NCBI RefSeq assembly: GCF_027484505.1
Contig: NZ_JAIXSV010000007.1
Span: forward strand, 1-38,269
Source: Asticcacaulis sp.
Lineage (GTDB): Bacteria > Pseudomonadota > Alphaproteobacteria > Caulobacterales > Caulobacteraceae
Direction of reading: 5' to 3'
Length of the DNA: 38,269 nucleotides
Shown: in pieces, positions 1-8,594 of the stretch
Layout: each line of letters starts with the position of its first letter
Numbering within the stretch: position 1 is the stretch's first letter
Notes under the pieces: model-generated
The model's input: the letters and a program-made list of their open reading frames with translations, nothing else
Told to the model about the DNA's origin: nothing
Database searches by the model: none
Made by a program: the position numbers and the translations under genes

Positions 1-13
1 CCCCCCTCTGACC

Positions 14-361
14 TCACGCAAACAAGGCCGCATAGACCTCCGGCTTGAAGCCGACGGTGATCGTACCGTCCTTATCCAGCACCGGGCGTTTGATCATCGA
101 CGGATTGGACAGCATCAGACGGATGGCCTTGCCCTCATTAATGTCGGCCTTGTCGGCTTCGGGCAGAGCCTTGAAGGTCGTGCCCGCCTTGTTGAGCAGA
201 ACCTGCCAGCCAACCTTCGAAGACCAGTCCTTCAGATGCGCCTCATCTATGCCCGCGACCTTATAGTCGTGAAAGGCATAGGCCTGCCCCTGCCCTTCCA
301 GCCACAGGCGCGCCTTCTTCATCGTATCGCAGTTTTTGATGCCGTAGAGGGTCAAGGCCAT
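14..361 (-). CDS. YffB/Spx-like ArsC-fold protein
   Basis: A 115-residue thioredoxin-fold protein of the ArsC/Spx/YffB group (COG1393). The N-terminus MALTLYGIKNCDTMKKAR carries the single Cys followed by a Lys-rich helix that is typical of YffB (IKNCDT-KKA), and the C-terminal half has the IKRPVLD motif that closes the fold. The family resembles arsenate reductase, but most YffB proteins have no proven arsenate activity; a glutathione- or thiol-linked reductase role is only inferred. I chose the ATG at 361 because it begins exactly at the conserved beta-strand; the frame extends upstream only into the neighbouring ATPase gene and gives unlike-protein sequence. It lies 43 bases after the ABC ATPase stop in the same direction, so co-transcription is possible, but no functional link is obvious. 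Confidence 0.88.
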   Translation of the reverse strand: MALTLYGIKNCDTMKKARLWLEGQGQAYAFHDYKVAGIDEAHLKDWSSKVGWQVLLNKAGTTFKALPEADKADINEGKAIRLMLSNPSMIKRPVLDKDGTITVGFKPEVYAALFA

Positions 362-404
362 GAGGGGACTCCTGTCTGTAAGATGAGCCCCCTCCCTAAA
401 CGGC

Positions 405-1715
405 TTACACCACGTCCTCAAGGCTGAAACGATCGGCCTTTTCGTCATAGTCGAAGGCTTCGGCATAACGGCCCCACTGCACCACCGAACGCAGGGTTTG
501 CTGCGCGAAGGTTTCGGACATGTGGGTTTCCAGTTGGTCGCGCACGCGCCGCGCACTCAGCCCCGCCTCACCGCCGGTTTCGAGCGCATGGCGGATATGG
601 GTGGCCAGCGGCACATGGGTCAGGAACTGCTGGCGGAACAGATGTTTGCGGCCATCGACATCGGCCTCGACAAAGGCCTGACCGGGGGGCAGCAGCAGCA
701 GGTCCCCGCCTTCCAGTTCGGCAAAGCGCAGCAGTTGCAGCACTTCGGTAATGGGGAAGAGTTCGTCGGCTTCGTACTGAAGCTCAGCCGCCAACGCCGG
801 TAAGTCGGCCTTGCCGGCATAGGCCGACCCGGCCAGCGCCTCCATCAGACCGGCCAGAATATTGGTCGAGACACGCGGCAGGACCATGGCCATGCCCATC
901 CCCGCAAACAGGCCTTCCTGCGCCGGGGCTTTGGGCGTGCGCGTAGTCATGCGGCGGTAGATATCCTCGACCAGCGCGCGGAAGGCCGGGTCCAGACGGT
1001 CGCGTGGTTGCGGCAGATCGACGGTGATTTCGGCCACCACCCGCCCCGGATTGGACGAAAAGACGAGGATGCGGTCGCACATCAGCACCGCCTCCTCGAT
1101 ATTGTGCGTCACGATCAGGATCGACTTGAGCGGCGTGCGCCCTTCGAACCACAGGTCGAGCAGATCGGTGCGCAGGGTTTCCGCCGTCAGCACGTCGAGC
1201 GCCGAAAAGGGCTCATCCATCAAAAGGATATCCGGATCGACGACCAGAGCCCGCGCCAGGCCGACGCGCTGACGCATCCCGCCCGACAACTCCTTCGGGT
1301 AGGCGTTTTCAAACCCATCGAGTCCGATCAGGTCGATGGCCTTCAAAGCGCGTTCGCGGCGCATCGCCGGAGCCACGCCCTGCGCCTCAAGGCCGACCTC
1401 GACGTTTTGCAGCACGCTCAGCCACGGGAACAGGGCAAAGCTCTGAAAGACCATGCCGACATTCGCCTGCCCGTCCAACGCAGAGGGGAAGCGGACCGTG
1501 CCTTCGCTGGGCTCGATCAGGCCCGCCACGGTGCGCAGCAGGGTTGATTTACCGGAGCCGGAGCGCCCCAGAAGGCCGACGATTTCATTGGCATTCAGGG
1601 TCAGATCGACCTTGTCCAGCACGGTGTGGCCGGTGGATTTGCCCTTTTCATAAACGTGCGACACCTGACGCAGTTCGACCAGAGGGCAAGCGGGGGTGAA
1701 TTGGGTGTGGGTCAT
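405..1715 (-). CDS. NitT/TauT-type ABC transporter ATP-binding protein with C-terminal AAA-associated domain
   Basis: A 436-residue ABC ATPase that powers the permease encoded just upstream. Visible motifs are Walker A GRSGSGKST (about 50-58), Q-loop (Q91), signature LSGGMRQR (143-150), Walker B ILLMDEP (163-169) and the H-loop His in VTHNIEEA (about 204). This is the nitrate/sulfonate/taurine subfamily arrangement. Residues about 280-436 form an additional region that fits the AAA-associated C-terminal domain (helical, winged-helix-like) found on a subset of these ATPases; ordinary subfamily members are about 260 residues. The start has a GGAG ribosome site 8 bases upstream. A palindromic repeat separates it from the permease. 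The substrate cannot be read from the sequence, because no periplasmic binding protein is present in the window. Confidence 0.93.
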   Translation of the reverse strand: MTHTQFTPACPLVELRQVSHVYEKGKSTGHTVLDKVDLTLNANEIVGLLGRSGSGKSTLLRTVAGLIEPSEGTVRFPSALDGQANVGMVFQSFALFPWLSVLQNVEVGLEAQGVAPAMRRERALKAIDLIGLDGFENAYPKELSGGMRQRVGLARALVVDPDILLMDEPFSALDVLTAETLRTDLLDLWFEGRTPLKSILIVTHNIEEAVLMCDRILVFSSNPGRVVAEITVDLPQPRDRLDPAFRALVEDIYRRMTTRTPKAPAQEGLFAGMGMAMVLPRVSTNILAGLMEALAGSAYAGKADLPALAAELQYEADELFPITEVLQLLRFAELEGGDLLLLPPGQAFVEADVDGRKHLFRQQFLTHVPLATHIRHALETGGEAGLSARRVRDQLETHMSETFAQQTLRSVVQWGRYAEAFDYDEKADRFSLEDVV

Positions 1716-1735
1716 GGGAAAGCTCCTTCCCTCAA

Positions 1736-1816
1736 AGCGCTTGCCGAAAAGCGTGATGCACTTTTCGGCTAAAAAAGCGCGTTAAACCAAGAATTTAGAG
1801 CGTGATAACGCTCTAA
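1736..1816 (+). repeat. Dispersed palindromic repeat, copy A
   Basis: The first 67 bases (1736-1802) match 11951-12017 with only four differences. The unit holds one hairpin with 9-bp arms (1743-1751 and 1761-1769, outer pair G-C) around a 9-base loop, an A-rich linker, and a second perfect hairpin TTAGAGCGT/ACGCTCTAA (1795-1803 and 1808-1816) with a 4-base loop. It lies between the ABC permease stop and the ATPase ribosome site, inside what should be one transcript. Palindromic units of this kind (REP/RIME-like) are common in alphaproteobacterial intergenic DNA, and when transcribed they can stabilise or attenuate mRNA. That role here is inference. Confidence 0.8.
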
Positions 1817-1818
1817 GA

Positions 1819-3576
1819 TCAGTTCAGACGCAGGCGGCGTTCGGCGAAGACGTAGAGGCGGCGCCACACGATGCGATTAAAGGCGATGACGAACAGGCTC
1901 ATCACGGCGATGCCCAGCACCACGCGGGGATAGTCGGCCGCGGCGGTGGCGCGGGCGATATAGGCCCCAAGGCCCGCCGCTTCGAGGTGGGTATGGCCCC
2001 AGTCCACGGCCTCGGCCACGATGCTGGCGTTCCACGACCCGCCCGAAGCCGTCAGGGCCCCGGTCACATAGTAGGGAAACACCGCCGGCAGGGCGATCTG
2101 ACGCCACCATTGCCAGCCCCGGATACGGAACATCTGCGCCACCTCTTTCAGGTCGCCCGGAATGGCGCTGGCCCCGGCAATGACGTTGAAGAGGATGTAC
2201 CACTGCGTCCCCAGCACCATCAGCGGCGACAGCCACAGATTGGCATTGAGGTGCAGGCCGACGATCAGCATGACCGCGAAGGGGAACAGCACATTGGCCG
2301 GAAAGGCCGCCAGAAACTGCGCCAGAGGCTGAAGCCGCTCGACCCACACCGGGTGCAGACCGATCCATACGCCCACCGGCACCCAGATCAGGCTGGCCAG
2401 CGCAATCAGCACCACCACCCGCAGCAGGGTCAGGCTGCCCAGACCAAACGCCAAGCCAATGTCGTTGAGGCTTAGATGCGCGGCCACATAGTGCCCCAGC
2501 GTCCACAGAGCAAACAGGCAGGCGACACCCAGAACGACGGCCCAGAGGGCATCCCCCAGCGGCGACGGGGCCCGGCGGGTCGGGCGGCTGATGCGGCGCG
2601 GAGTGGCCGCGGGCCAGCGGGCTTCGAGCCACACAAAGGGTTGCCGCAGGACCTGACCCAGCCGCGCCAGACCGCGCGAGCGCCGCAGAAGGTCCAGCAC
2701 CCACGAGCGCGGGGCCTGACCCGACGCCGTCTGTTCAAAGCGGAAACGATCCGCCCAGGCCACGACCGGCCGGAACAAGAGCTGATCATAGAGCAGAATG
2801 ACCAGCCCCATGGCGAACACGCCCCAGCCGACGGCCCCGAAATCCGCCCGGTCGATGGCCAGAGCCAGCCACGAACCGATCCCCGGCAGGGTCAGGTGCG
2901 TATCGCCCACCGTAATGGCTTCCGAGGCCACGACGAAGAACCAGCCGCCCGACATCGACATCATGATGTTCCATACCAGCCCCGGCATGGCATAGGGCAG
3001 TTCCAGCCGGATAAAGCGCCGCCACGGCGAAAAGCCGAACTGACGGCTGACCTCATCGAGGTCCGTCGGCACGGTAGTCAGCGACTGATAGACGCTGAAG
3101 GCCATGTTCCACGCCTGACTGGTGAAGATGGCGAAGATGGCTGCGGCTTCGGCCCCCAACTGGCTGCCCGGAAACAGGCCCATGAACAGGGTCACGGTAA
3201 AGGTCAGAAAGCCCAGAACCGGGACGGACTGAAGGATATCGAGCGCCGGAATGATCAGAAGGGCCGCGCGGCGGCTCTTGGCTGCCAGAGTGGCGACAGT
3301 GAAGGTGAAGACCAGTGACGCCGCCAGCGCCGCAAACATGCGCAGAGTCGAGCGCAGGGCATATTCCGGCAGTTGCGCCAGATCGAGCGTGACGGGTGTG
3401 GACTTTAGCTGAGACAGCGGCTGATCCATGGCGGATGCGCCATGAAAAACCAGCACCGCCGCGCCGGCCAGCAGCAGGAAGGCGGCGATATCGGGGAGTG
3501 ACACACCGTAGCGGTCGGCGCGGGACGCACGCACGAGCGGGCGCGCGCCCTGACTATCTTCGAAAAAGAAGACCAT
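1819..3576 (-). CDS. Fused double permease of a NitT/TauT-type ABC importer
   Basis: A 585-residue integral membrane protein made of two binding-protein-dependent transport permease domains in tandem (about residues 75-285 and 345-575). Each has five to six hydrophobic segments and an EAA-type cytoplasmic loop: ELPYAMPGLVWN in the first and ALPAVFPYYVTGALTASGG in the second. Usual family members are about 260 residues and homodimerise, so this is a gene fusion giving both halves in one chain. It precedes the ATPase gene, with 103 bases between them containing a palindromic repeat. The start ATG at 3576 follows AAAGG with 7 bases of spacing, and that site is enclosed in a strong leader hairpin. 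Imported substrate unknown; family members move nitrate, sulfonates, taurine, bicarbonate or thiamine precursors. Confidence 0.92.
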   Translation of the reverse strand: MVFFFEDSQGARPLVRASRADRYGVSLPDIAAFLLLAGAAVLVFHGASAMDQPLSQLKSTPVTLDLAQLPEYALRSTLRMFAALAASLVFTFTVATLAAKSRRAALLIIPALDILQSVPVLGFLTFTVTLFMGLFPGSQLGAEAAAIFAIFTSQAWNMAFSVYQSLTTVPTDLDEVSRQFGFSPWRRFIRLELPYAMPGLVWNIMMSMSGGWFFVVASEAITVGDTHLTLPGIGSWLALAIDRADFGAVGWGVFAMGLVILLYDQLLFRPVVAWADRFRFEQTASGQAPRSWVLDLLRRSRGLARLGQVLRQPFVWLEARWPAATPRRISRPTRRAPSPLGDALWAVVLGVACLFALWTLGHYVAAHLSLNDIGLAFGLGSLTLLRVVVLIALASLIWVPVGVWIGLHPVWVERLQPLAQFLAAFPANVLFPFAVMLIVGLHLNANLWLSPLMVLGTQWYILFNVIAGASAIPGDLKEVAQMFRIRGWQWWRQIALPAVFPYYVTGALTASGGSWNASIVAEAVDWGHTHLEAAGLGAYIARATAAADYPRVVLGIAVMSLFVIAFNRIVWRRLYVFAERRLRLN

Positions 3577-3624
3577 CGGCTTACCTTTGATACTGAGGCC
3601 GCAAAGGCCGGTATCGGTAAGCCG
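3577..3624 (-). promoter_or_regulatory. Leader hairpin covering the permease ribosome-binding site
   Basis: In the permease mRNA the last 48 leader bases fold into one long stem: CGGCTTACC pairs with GGTAAGCCG (3616-3624 with 3577-3585), GATAC with GTATC (3611-3615 with 3589-3593), and GGCC with GGCC around a TTTGC loop (3597-3609). The Shine-Dalgarno AAAGG lies partly in a three-base bulge and partly in the outer stem, and the stem ends on the base before the start codon. Opening the stem would be needed for efficient initiation, so translational control by a ligand, protein, temperature or coupled transcription is plausible. The pairings are seen in the sequence; the regulation is inferred. 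Confidence 0.6.
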
Positions 3625-3625
3625 G

Positions 3626-3693
3626 AAACCCGTTTACCCGATGCGCGGTCCGTGCGGCAATGTGGATCGACGACTGTCGTCGGGCATGGGTTT
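3626..3693 (-). promoter_or_regulatory. Nested helices upstream of the permease leader hairpin
   Basis: Further 5' in the same leader, AAACCC (3688-3693) can pair with GGGTTT (3626-3631), and inside it CCCGA (3680-3684) with TCGGG (3637-3641). A near-perfect palindrome CGACGAC-N-GTCGTCG (3668-3682) competes with the inner helix for three bases, so two alternative folds are possible. Together with the ribosome-site hairpin this makes about 115 bases of structured leader. It does not match the consensus of the TPP, cobalamin or yybP-ykoY riboswitches as far as I can see. The palindrome could instead be a protein-binding operator. Confidence 0.35.
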
Positions 3694-3745
3694 AGGTTCC
3701 TGATAAGCTTGTTCCAAAGGGTAGGATAACCCGTGGAAACAAGAA

Positions 3746-3772
3746 TGCGCGCGGCCAATAGGCCCGCGCGCA
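3746..3772. other. GC-rich inverted repeat between divergent operons
   Basis: TGCGCGCGG (3746-3754) and CCGCGCGCA (3764-3772) are perfect complements around a 9-base spacer. It sits in the 361-base gap between the divergent permease and sigma-factor genes (3577-3937). There is no T-run, so it is not a typical terminator; it may insulate the two promoters or act as an operator. The rest of the gap to 3937 shows no gene; the sigma gene has a GGGAGG ribosome site five bases before its ATG. Confidence 0.4.
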
Positions 3773-3937
3773 ATCGTTGTCAAACGGTAATCTCAGCAAA
3801 AGGGGCGGTTCCTACGCGCTCAGTGAGCGGCGTACAGGCCTACAAGGCCGCAACTGGGGCAGAGTGCCTTTCGGTCATTGCCAAACAAAAATTTACGGAA
3901 GTCGTCCGCTCAGGCATCATAGTATCGGGAGGCCTGA

Positions 3938-4513
3938 ATGGAATCCGCGCCGGATCACATCATTCACTGGGTGGCTTCGCAGATCCTGCCTCATGAGGCG
4001 GATGTGCGGGCGTGGCTGATGCGTGCCCGGTTGGGGCGTGACGACGCCGAGGATATTCTTCAGGAATCCTACTGCCGCATGGCGGAACTGAGCCATATCG
4101 AGCACATCACCTCGCCGCGCGCCTACTTCTTTACGGTGGCGCGCAATATCGCTCTGATGCGGCTGCGGCGGGCGCGCATCGTGCGCATCGAAAGCGTGAA
4201 CGAGATCGACCGGCTGGAGGTCATGAGCGACCTGCCCTCGCCGGAGCAGGTCAGCGTTGCCCGGTCCGATCTGGCGCGTCTGAAGCGGGTGATCGCCACC
4301 CTGCCCGCGCGCTGCCGTCGGGTGTTCGAAATGCGCAAGATCGAAGGTCTGCCGCAAAAGGAAATCGCCCGCCGTATGGGCCTGAGTGAGCATATGGTGG
4401 AAAATGACGCCGCCAAGGCGCTGCGTCTGATCATGAAGGCAATGGCCGAAGACGAACCCCGTCTCCAGCCCCGAAAGGAGTTTATGCGTGGCACCGACGC
4501 CGGTCGAAACTAG
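3938..4513 (+). CDS. ECF sigma factor, FecI type
   Basis: A 191-residue extracytoplasmic-function sigma factor. Region 2 spans about 20-85 (DAEDILQESYCRMAE, then SPRAYFFTVARNIALMRLRR) and region 4 spans about 110-168 (LPQKEIARRMGLSEHMVEND, a helix-turn-helix that reads the -35 element). There is no region 3, as expected for ECF factors. FecI-type factors are released when a TonB-dependent transducer senses its ligand through FecR, and they then transcribe the receptor gene. The following FecR and receptor genes fit this exactly. The start is the ATG after GGGAGG. The 3' end overlaps the FecR gene by 26 bases, indicating translational coupling. Likely target: the receptor and the pectin-active esterases downstream. 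Confidence 0.94.
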   Translation: MESAPDHIIHWVASQILPHEADVRAWLMRARLGRDDAEDILQESYCRMAELSHIEHITSPRAYFFTVARNIALMRLRRARIVRIESVNEIDRLEVMSDLPSPEQVSVARSDLARLKRVIATLPARCRRVFEMRKIEGLPQKEIARRMGLSEHMVENDAAKALRLIMKAMAEDEPRLQPRKEFMRGTDAGRN

Positions 4514-5453
4514 CGAGCAGATCGAGCGCGCCGCCAGTCTGTGGGCGGTCAAGCCACGTCCGCTCTCGCCGGAGGACGCGGCGGCGCTGAACGCATGGCT
4601 GGCCGGTGATCCGCGGCGGCGCGGGGCGCTGCTGCGCGCGGAGGCCGGCTGGCACAGCCTGTCACGCGCGCAGGCGCTGGGGCCGTCCGCACAGTGGCAG
4701 GACAAGGCCGCCAGTCTGTTTCCTCTGCCCTCACGGCGACGGTTTCTGACCGCCGCGGCGGCCGGCGGCGGGCTGATCGCCGCCAGTCTTCTGGTCGTCT
4801 TTGCCCTGCGGCAGGACGAGGCCATAACCCATATGGGCGAAATCCGCCGCCTGCCCATGAGCGACGGCTCGATCGCGGCGCTGAATACGGACAGCCGCCT
4901 GCGCATCGACATGGCCGAGAGCGAACGCCGTATCGAGCTGGTCGAGGGCGAGGCATGGTTCAAGGTGGCGCACAACCGCCAGCGTCCGTTTATCGTCAGC
5001 GCCGGTCAGAGCCGCATCAAGGCCGTCGGCACCGCCTTTTCAGTGAAGAAACACCCTGACGGGGTTGAGGTGCTGGTGACCGAGGGTACTGTGCAGGCCT
5101 GGTCGGTCGCCGACGGTCGCGAAGCCGTCCTGCTGCGCGCCGGGGAACGCACCGTCCTGCGTGAGGATCAGCCGGTCAAGATCGTCCACGCCCCCGACGC
5201 CATCGACAGCGATCTGGCGTGGCGCGAAGGGCAGATTGCGCTGAACGGCAAGACCCTGTCGCAGGTGGCGGCGGAGTTCAATCGCTATAACCGCATCCAG
5301 ATCGTGATTGAGGACGAGACTCTGGGGCGCGAGCGCCTGATCGGGCGGCTGAGCGCCAATGATCCGGAGGCCTTTTCCGGGGCCGTGGTCGAAGCCTTCG
5401 GGGCGAACATCCACAAGACCGACAAGGCCATAGTGATCGGCGCAAAAAAATAA
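4488..5453 (+). CDS. FecR-family anti-sigma factor
   Basis: A 321-residue inner-membrane regulator. Residues 1-80 form the cytoplasmic FecR N-terminal (DUF4880-like) region, LSPEDAAALNAWLAGDPRRRGAL, which binds sigma. A single membrane segment covers about 88-106, preceded by SRRRFLT, a twin-arginine motif; E. coli FecR is known to be Tat-inserted. The FecR domain covers about 110-205 (WFKVAHNRQRPFIV, VGTAFSV, VTEGTVQ), and the C-terminal STN-like domain about 245-318 contacts the receptor signalling domain in the periplasm. I chose the GTG at 4488: AAAGGAG ends seven bases upstream, and the ATG at 4484 belongs to the sigma-factor frame. It overlaps the sigma gene, so the two are made together. 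Confidence 0.93.
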   Translation: MAPTPVETSEQIERAASLWAVKPRPLSPEDAAALNAWLAGDPRRRGALLRAEAGWHSLSRAQALGPSAQWQDKAASLFPLPSRRRFLTAAAAGGGLIAASLLVVFALRQDEAITHMGEIRRLPMSDGSIAALNTDSRLRIDMAESERRIELVEGEAWFKVAHNRQRPFIVSAGQSRIKAVGTAFSVKKHPDGVEVLVTEGTVQAWSVADGREAVLLRAGERTVLREDQPVKIVHAPDAIDSDLAWREGQIALNGKTLSQVAAEFNRYNRIQIVIEDETLGRERLIGRLSANDPEAFSGAVVEAFGANIHKTDKAIVIGAKK

Positions 5454-5497
5454 ATGCGCCGCATACGGAAGTCCGTTTGCCAGACATCGTAACTCAG

Positions 5498-5529
5498 GAA
5501 GGTCCAAATCCAAAATAATCGGGACCTTC
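5498..5529 (+). other. Hairpin between anti-sigma and receptor genes
   Basis: GAAGGTCC (5498-5505) pairs with GGACCTTC (5522-5529) around a 16-base AT-rich loop, in the 120-base gap before the receptor. No T-run follows (the next bases are AATAATAAT), so it is not a standard terminator. It may act as a processing or stability element that separates low sigma/anti-sigma expression from high receptor expression, or it may lie at a receptor promoter. Function inferred. Confidence 0.4.
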
Positions 5530-5573
5530 AATAATAATGCGCACCACGGGGCGCTTCTACAGGGAAAATTCTG

Positions 5574-8500
5574 ATGACGAATGCATTTATGCGCGCGTTT
5601 AATGGCCCGTTGCTGCTCGCCGGCGGCACGTTGCTTATGGTTTCCGCCGTGCCCGCTCAGGCACAGGACGCGGTCAAGTCGTTCAACGTCCCGGCACAGG
5701 CGGCCGAACGCGGCATCCCGCAGTTCGCCCAGCAAGCCAGTATCCAGCTCATGGCGCCGGAAAAGGTCGTGAAGGGCAAGCAGACCGCCGCCGTTCAGGG
5801 GAATATGCCGGTACGCGAAGGCCTGTCACGCCTGTTGGCAGGCACCAATCTGACACCGGTTACCCGCGCCAACGGCATCATCGTGCTGGCTGAGCAGATC
5901 CCGGCGGCGCGCGACAACGCCATCCCCATCACCCGCACCGCCTATGCGGCCGACACCACCGCCTCTGACGAGCCCGCCGCCGCCCCGGAAGAAACCGTGG
6001 TCGTGGTCAAGGGCATCCGCGGTTCGCTGAGCAAGGCCCGCGCCATCAAGCGCCGCGCCGCCAACGCGGTCGAAAGCATTGTGGCCGAAGACATCGGCAA
6101 GATGCCGGACCTCAACCTCGCCGAATCGATCCAGCGCGTGCCTGGCGTGGCCATGTCGCGCGAAGGCGGCGAAGGGCGCAATATCACCCTGCGCGGCTTT
6201 GGTCCGGACTTTACGCGCACCACCCTGAACGGCATGGAAGTCCCGGCCAGCAGCGACGGCCTCGACAGCGGCGGCGTCACCCTCAATGCGGGCCGCGCCT
6301 TCGACTTCCACCTGTTTGCCTCCGAACTGTTCAACCGCATTGACATCGAAAAGTCGCAGAAGGCCTCGACCGAAGAAGGCGGCATTGCCGGTACGGTCAA
6401 CCTCTATTCGGCGCGCCCGTTCGACTTCCGCGACGACTTCACTGTCTCCGCCTCGGCGCAGGCCAATTACAACACCCTGAACGGAAAGGCCGATCCGCGC
6501 GTCGCCCTGCTGGTCAGCAGGACGTTTGCCGACGGTAAGTTCGGGGCGTTGCTCTCCGTGGCGGCCTCCAACCGCACCGTGCATCAGGAAGGTTATTCCA
6601 GCGTGCGCTGGACCTCGCCCTACGCCAATGGCGACTCGTGGGCCAAGAGCAACCCGACCGTAAGCGGTACGCCGAAGGCCTGCGGGGCCGCCAGTGCGCT
6701 CGACTGTCTGTGGGCCCCGCGCCTGCCGCGCGCCGACTATTTCGGCAATGATCAGAAGCGCATCGGTGTCACCGGCTCGCTGCAATACAAGCCCACCGAA
6801 AACGCCCTGATCACGCTGGACGTCCTGCATTCGGAACTGACCAATGACCGCGACAGCTATAATTCGATGGAGTGGCTGCTGACGCACGGCACCGCCGGTA
6901 ACTTTACGGGCCAGACGCCGCTGTCGTTCAAGATCGGGGCCGACGGCAAGACCCTGGTCGCCGCCGCCTTTAACGATGTGACCTCGTGGTACGAAAGCCG
7001 TCGTCAGGATTCGCAATCGACCTTCGATCAGGTCGTCCTGTCCGGCCGCTTCAAGGTCAATGAGCGCCTGACGCTGGACGCCATGGCCGGTTCGGCGGTG
7101 GACGATGCCGACCGTACCGAACTGCGCTTCTACTATCGCTCGGTGCCGCACTATTACGCCTATGACTACAGCGGCAATGCCTATGTGCCGAGCATCAGCT
7201 TCGGCACCTATGATCCGAACAAGGCCAGCAACTATATCAACGCCCTGACGGCCTCGAACCGCATCAATACGGTGAAGAAGGAAAACTTCACCTCGCGCTT
7301 TGACGCCACCTACAATGCCGACAACGTGTCGCTGAAGGCCGGTCTCAGCTATAATGACCGCAAGGTGAGCTATGGTGAAGGTCTGGGTGCGACACCCAGC
7401 TTCGACCCGTCGAACTATACCCGTCCCTTCCCCGTCTCCAACTTCGGCAAGGGGCTGGACGGGCCGGGCCTGCTGCCCTTCCGCGTCGCCGATTTCGACG
7501 CCATCGCCGCCGCAGGCATCATCAAGGGCGGCTATACGGAGAACACCGGCGCAGGCTGGACCGTAGGCGAAGAAACCCTGGGGGCCTATGGCGAACTGAA
7601 CGCCGAATACGACATCGCCGGGATGCGCCTGCGCACCAATGCCGGTCTGCGCTACGTCAAGACCAAGGTCAGCTCCAAAGCGCGCGTCAGCGGCACGCCG
7701 GTTGAGGTCAATGTCGATTACGACAACTACCTGCCCTCGATCAATGCGGCGCTGGATGTGCGCAGCGACCTGGTGGTGCGCGCCTCCTATGGCCGCAGCC
7801 TGACGCGTCCGGGCCTCAGCTCGCTGAATATCGCGGGGCCGGTCTTCGGCTACACCACGCGCACCGTGGGCAATGTCGGCAACCCGTCGCTGAAGCCCTA
7901 TGAATCGAACGATGTGGACTTAGGCGTCGAATGGTATTTCGGCAATGAGGGGCTTCTGGCCTTCACCGTCTTCCATAAGGACATTGTGCGCTCACTGAAG
8001 ACGGATGTGGTCAAACAGATGATCGACCCGTCCTTCTGGCCGGCCATCTATGCCGACCCGCTGTACGACACCTCCTACAATGCTGATCCGGCCAAGGTGC
8101 CCTACACCTTCACCATCCCGGTCAACAGCGACAAGGGCAACAGCGTCAAGGGCTTCGAGCTGACCTATAACCAGCCGTTCACCTTCCTGCCGGGGCCGTG
8201 GTCGAAGCTGGGGGTTGCGTCCAACTACACCCACGTGTCGGCCGAAGACTCCACGGGCCTGTCGCCCAACTCCTATAACCTGACCGTCTATTACGACACC
8301 GAGACCTTCGGGGCGCGCCTGTCGGTCAACAAGCGCGACGACTATCTGCTCAGCGAACCGGGCGGCAATGGTCACGTGCAGGAGCGCAAATACGGCCCCA
8401 CCCACGTGGACTTTGCCTCCTTCTACAACGTCACGCCGCGCTTGACGCTGACCTTTGAGGGCATCAACATCACCGACGAAGTAGAGCGCATCTACGGCAC

Positions 8501-8585
8501 CGGCGATACGGGCGATATGGATCTGACGCGCGAATACACCCACACCGGGGCGCAGTGGATTGTGGGCCTGCGTTATAAGTACTGA
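5574..8585 (+). CDS. TonB-dependent receptor/transducer with STN signalling domain
   Basis: A 1003-residue outer-membrane receptor. In order: signal peptide 1-31 (cleaved after AQA), secretin/TonB N-terminal (STN) signalling domain about 33-107, TonB-box-like EETVVVVKG about 139-147, plug about 150-270 (VESIVAEDIGKMPDLNLAESIQRVPGV, GRNITLRGFG), then a 22-strand barrel ending in an aromatic-rich strand (QWIVGLRYKY). The STN domain together with FecI and FecR marks it as a signal transducer, not just a transporter. The plug sequence belongs to the large Caulobacter/Xanthomonas carbohydrate-receptor group rather than to siderophore receptors. With an esterase and a pectinesterase behind it, a pectin-derived oligosaccharide is the likely ligand (inference). 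ATG after AGGGAA. Confidence 0.94.
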   Translation: MTNAFMRAFNGPLLLAGGTLLMVSAVPAQAQDAVKSFNVPAQAAERGIPQFAQQASIQLMAPEKVVKGKQTAAVQGNMPVREGLSRLLAGTNLTPVTRANGIIVLAEQIPAARDNAIPITRTAYAADTTASDEPAAAPEETVVVVKGIRGSLSKARAIKRRAANAVESIVAEDIGKMPDLNLAESIQRVPGVAMSREGGEGRNITLRGFGPDFTRTTLNGMEVPASSDGLDSGGVTLNAGRAFDFHLFASELFNRIDIEKSQKASTEEGGIAGTVNLYSARPFDFRDDFTVSASAQANYNTLNGKADPRVALLVSRTFADGKFGALLSVAASNRTVHQEGYSSVRWTSPYANGDSWAKSNPTVSGTPKACGAASALDCLWAPRLPRADYFGNDQKRIGVTGSLQYKPTENALITLDVLHSELTNDRDSYNSMEWLLTHGTAGNFTGQTPLSFKIGADGKTLVAAAFNDVTSWYESRRQDSQSTFDQVVLSGRFKVNERLTLDAMAGSAVDDADRTELRFYYRSVPHYYAYDYSGNAYVPSISFGTYDPNKASNYINALTASNRINTVKKENFTSRFDATYNADNVSLKAGLSYNDRKVSYGEGLGATPSFDPSNYTRPFPVSNFGKGLDGPGLLPFRVADFDAIAAAGIIKGGYTENTGAGWTVGEETLGAYGELNAEYDIAGMRLRTNAGLRYVKTKVSSKARVSGTPVEVNVDYDNYLPSINAALDVRSDLVVRASYGRSLTRPGLSSLNIAGPVFGYTTRTVGNVGNPSLKPYESNDVDLGVEWYFGNEGLLAFTVFHKDIVRSLKTDVVKQMIDPSFWPAIYADPLYDTSYNADPAKVPYTFTIPVNSDKGNSVKGFELTYNQPFTFLPGPWSKLGVASNYTHVSAEDSTGLSPNSYNLTVYYDTETFGARLSVNKRDDYLLSEPGGNGHVQERKYGPTHVDFASFYNVTPRLTLTFEGINITDEVERIYGTGDTGDMDLTREYTHTGAQWIVGLRYKY

Positions 8586-8594
8586 TAAAATAAA

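Noticed and set aside
3577-3720. TPP, cobalamin or Mn2+ (yybP-ykoY) riboswitch in the permease leader
   Set aside because: Short resemblances such as CTGAG or AAGCCGG-A-ACC appear only on the plus strand or out of order. No class consensus is met, so it is reported only as an unassigned structure.
5826-7151. A 441-codon minus-strand frame opposite the TonB receptor
   Set aside because: Antisense shadow of a gene with clear plug and barrel sequence; no protein-like motifs.
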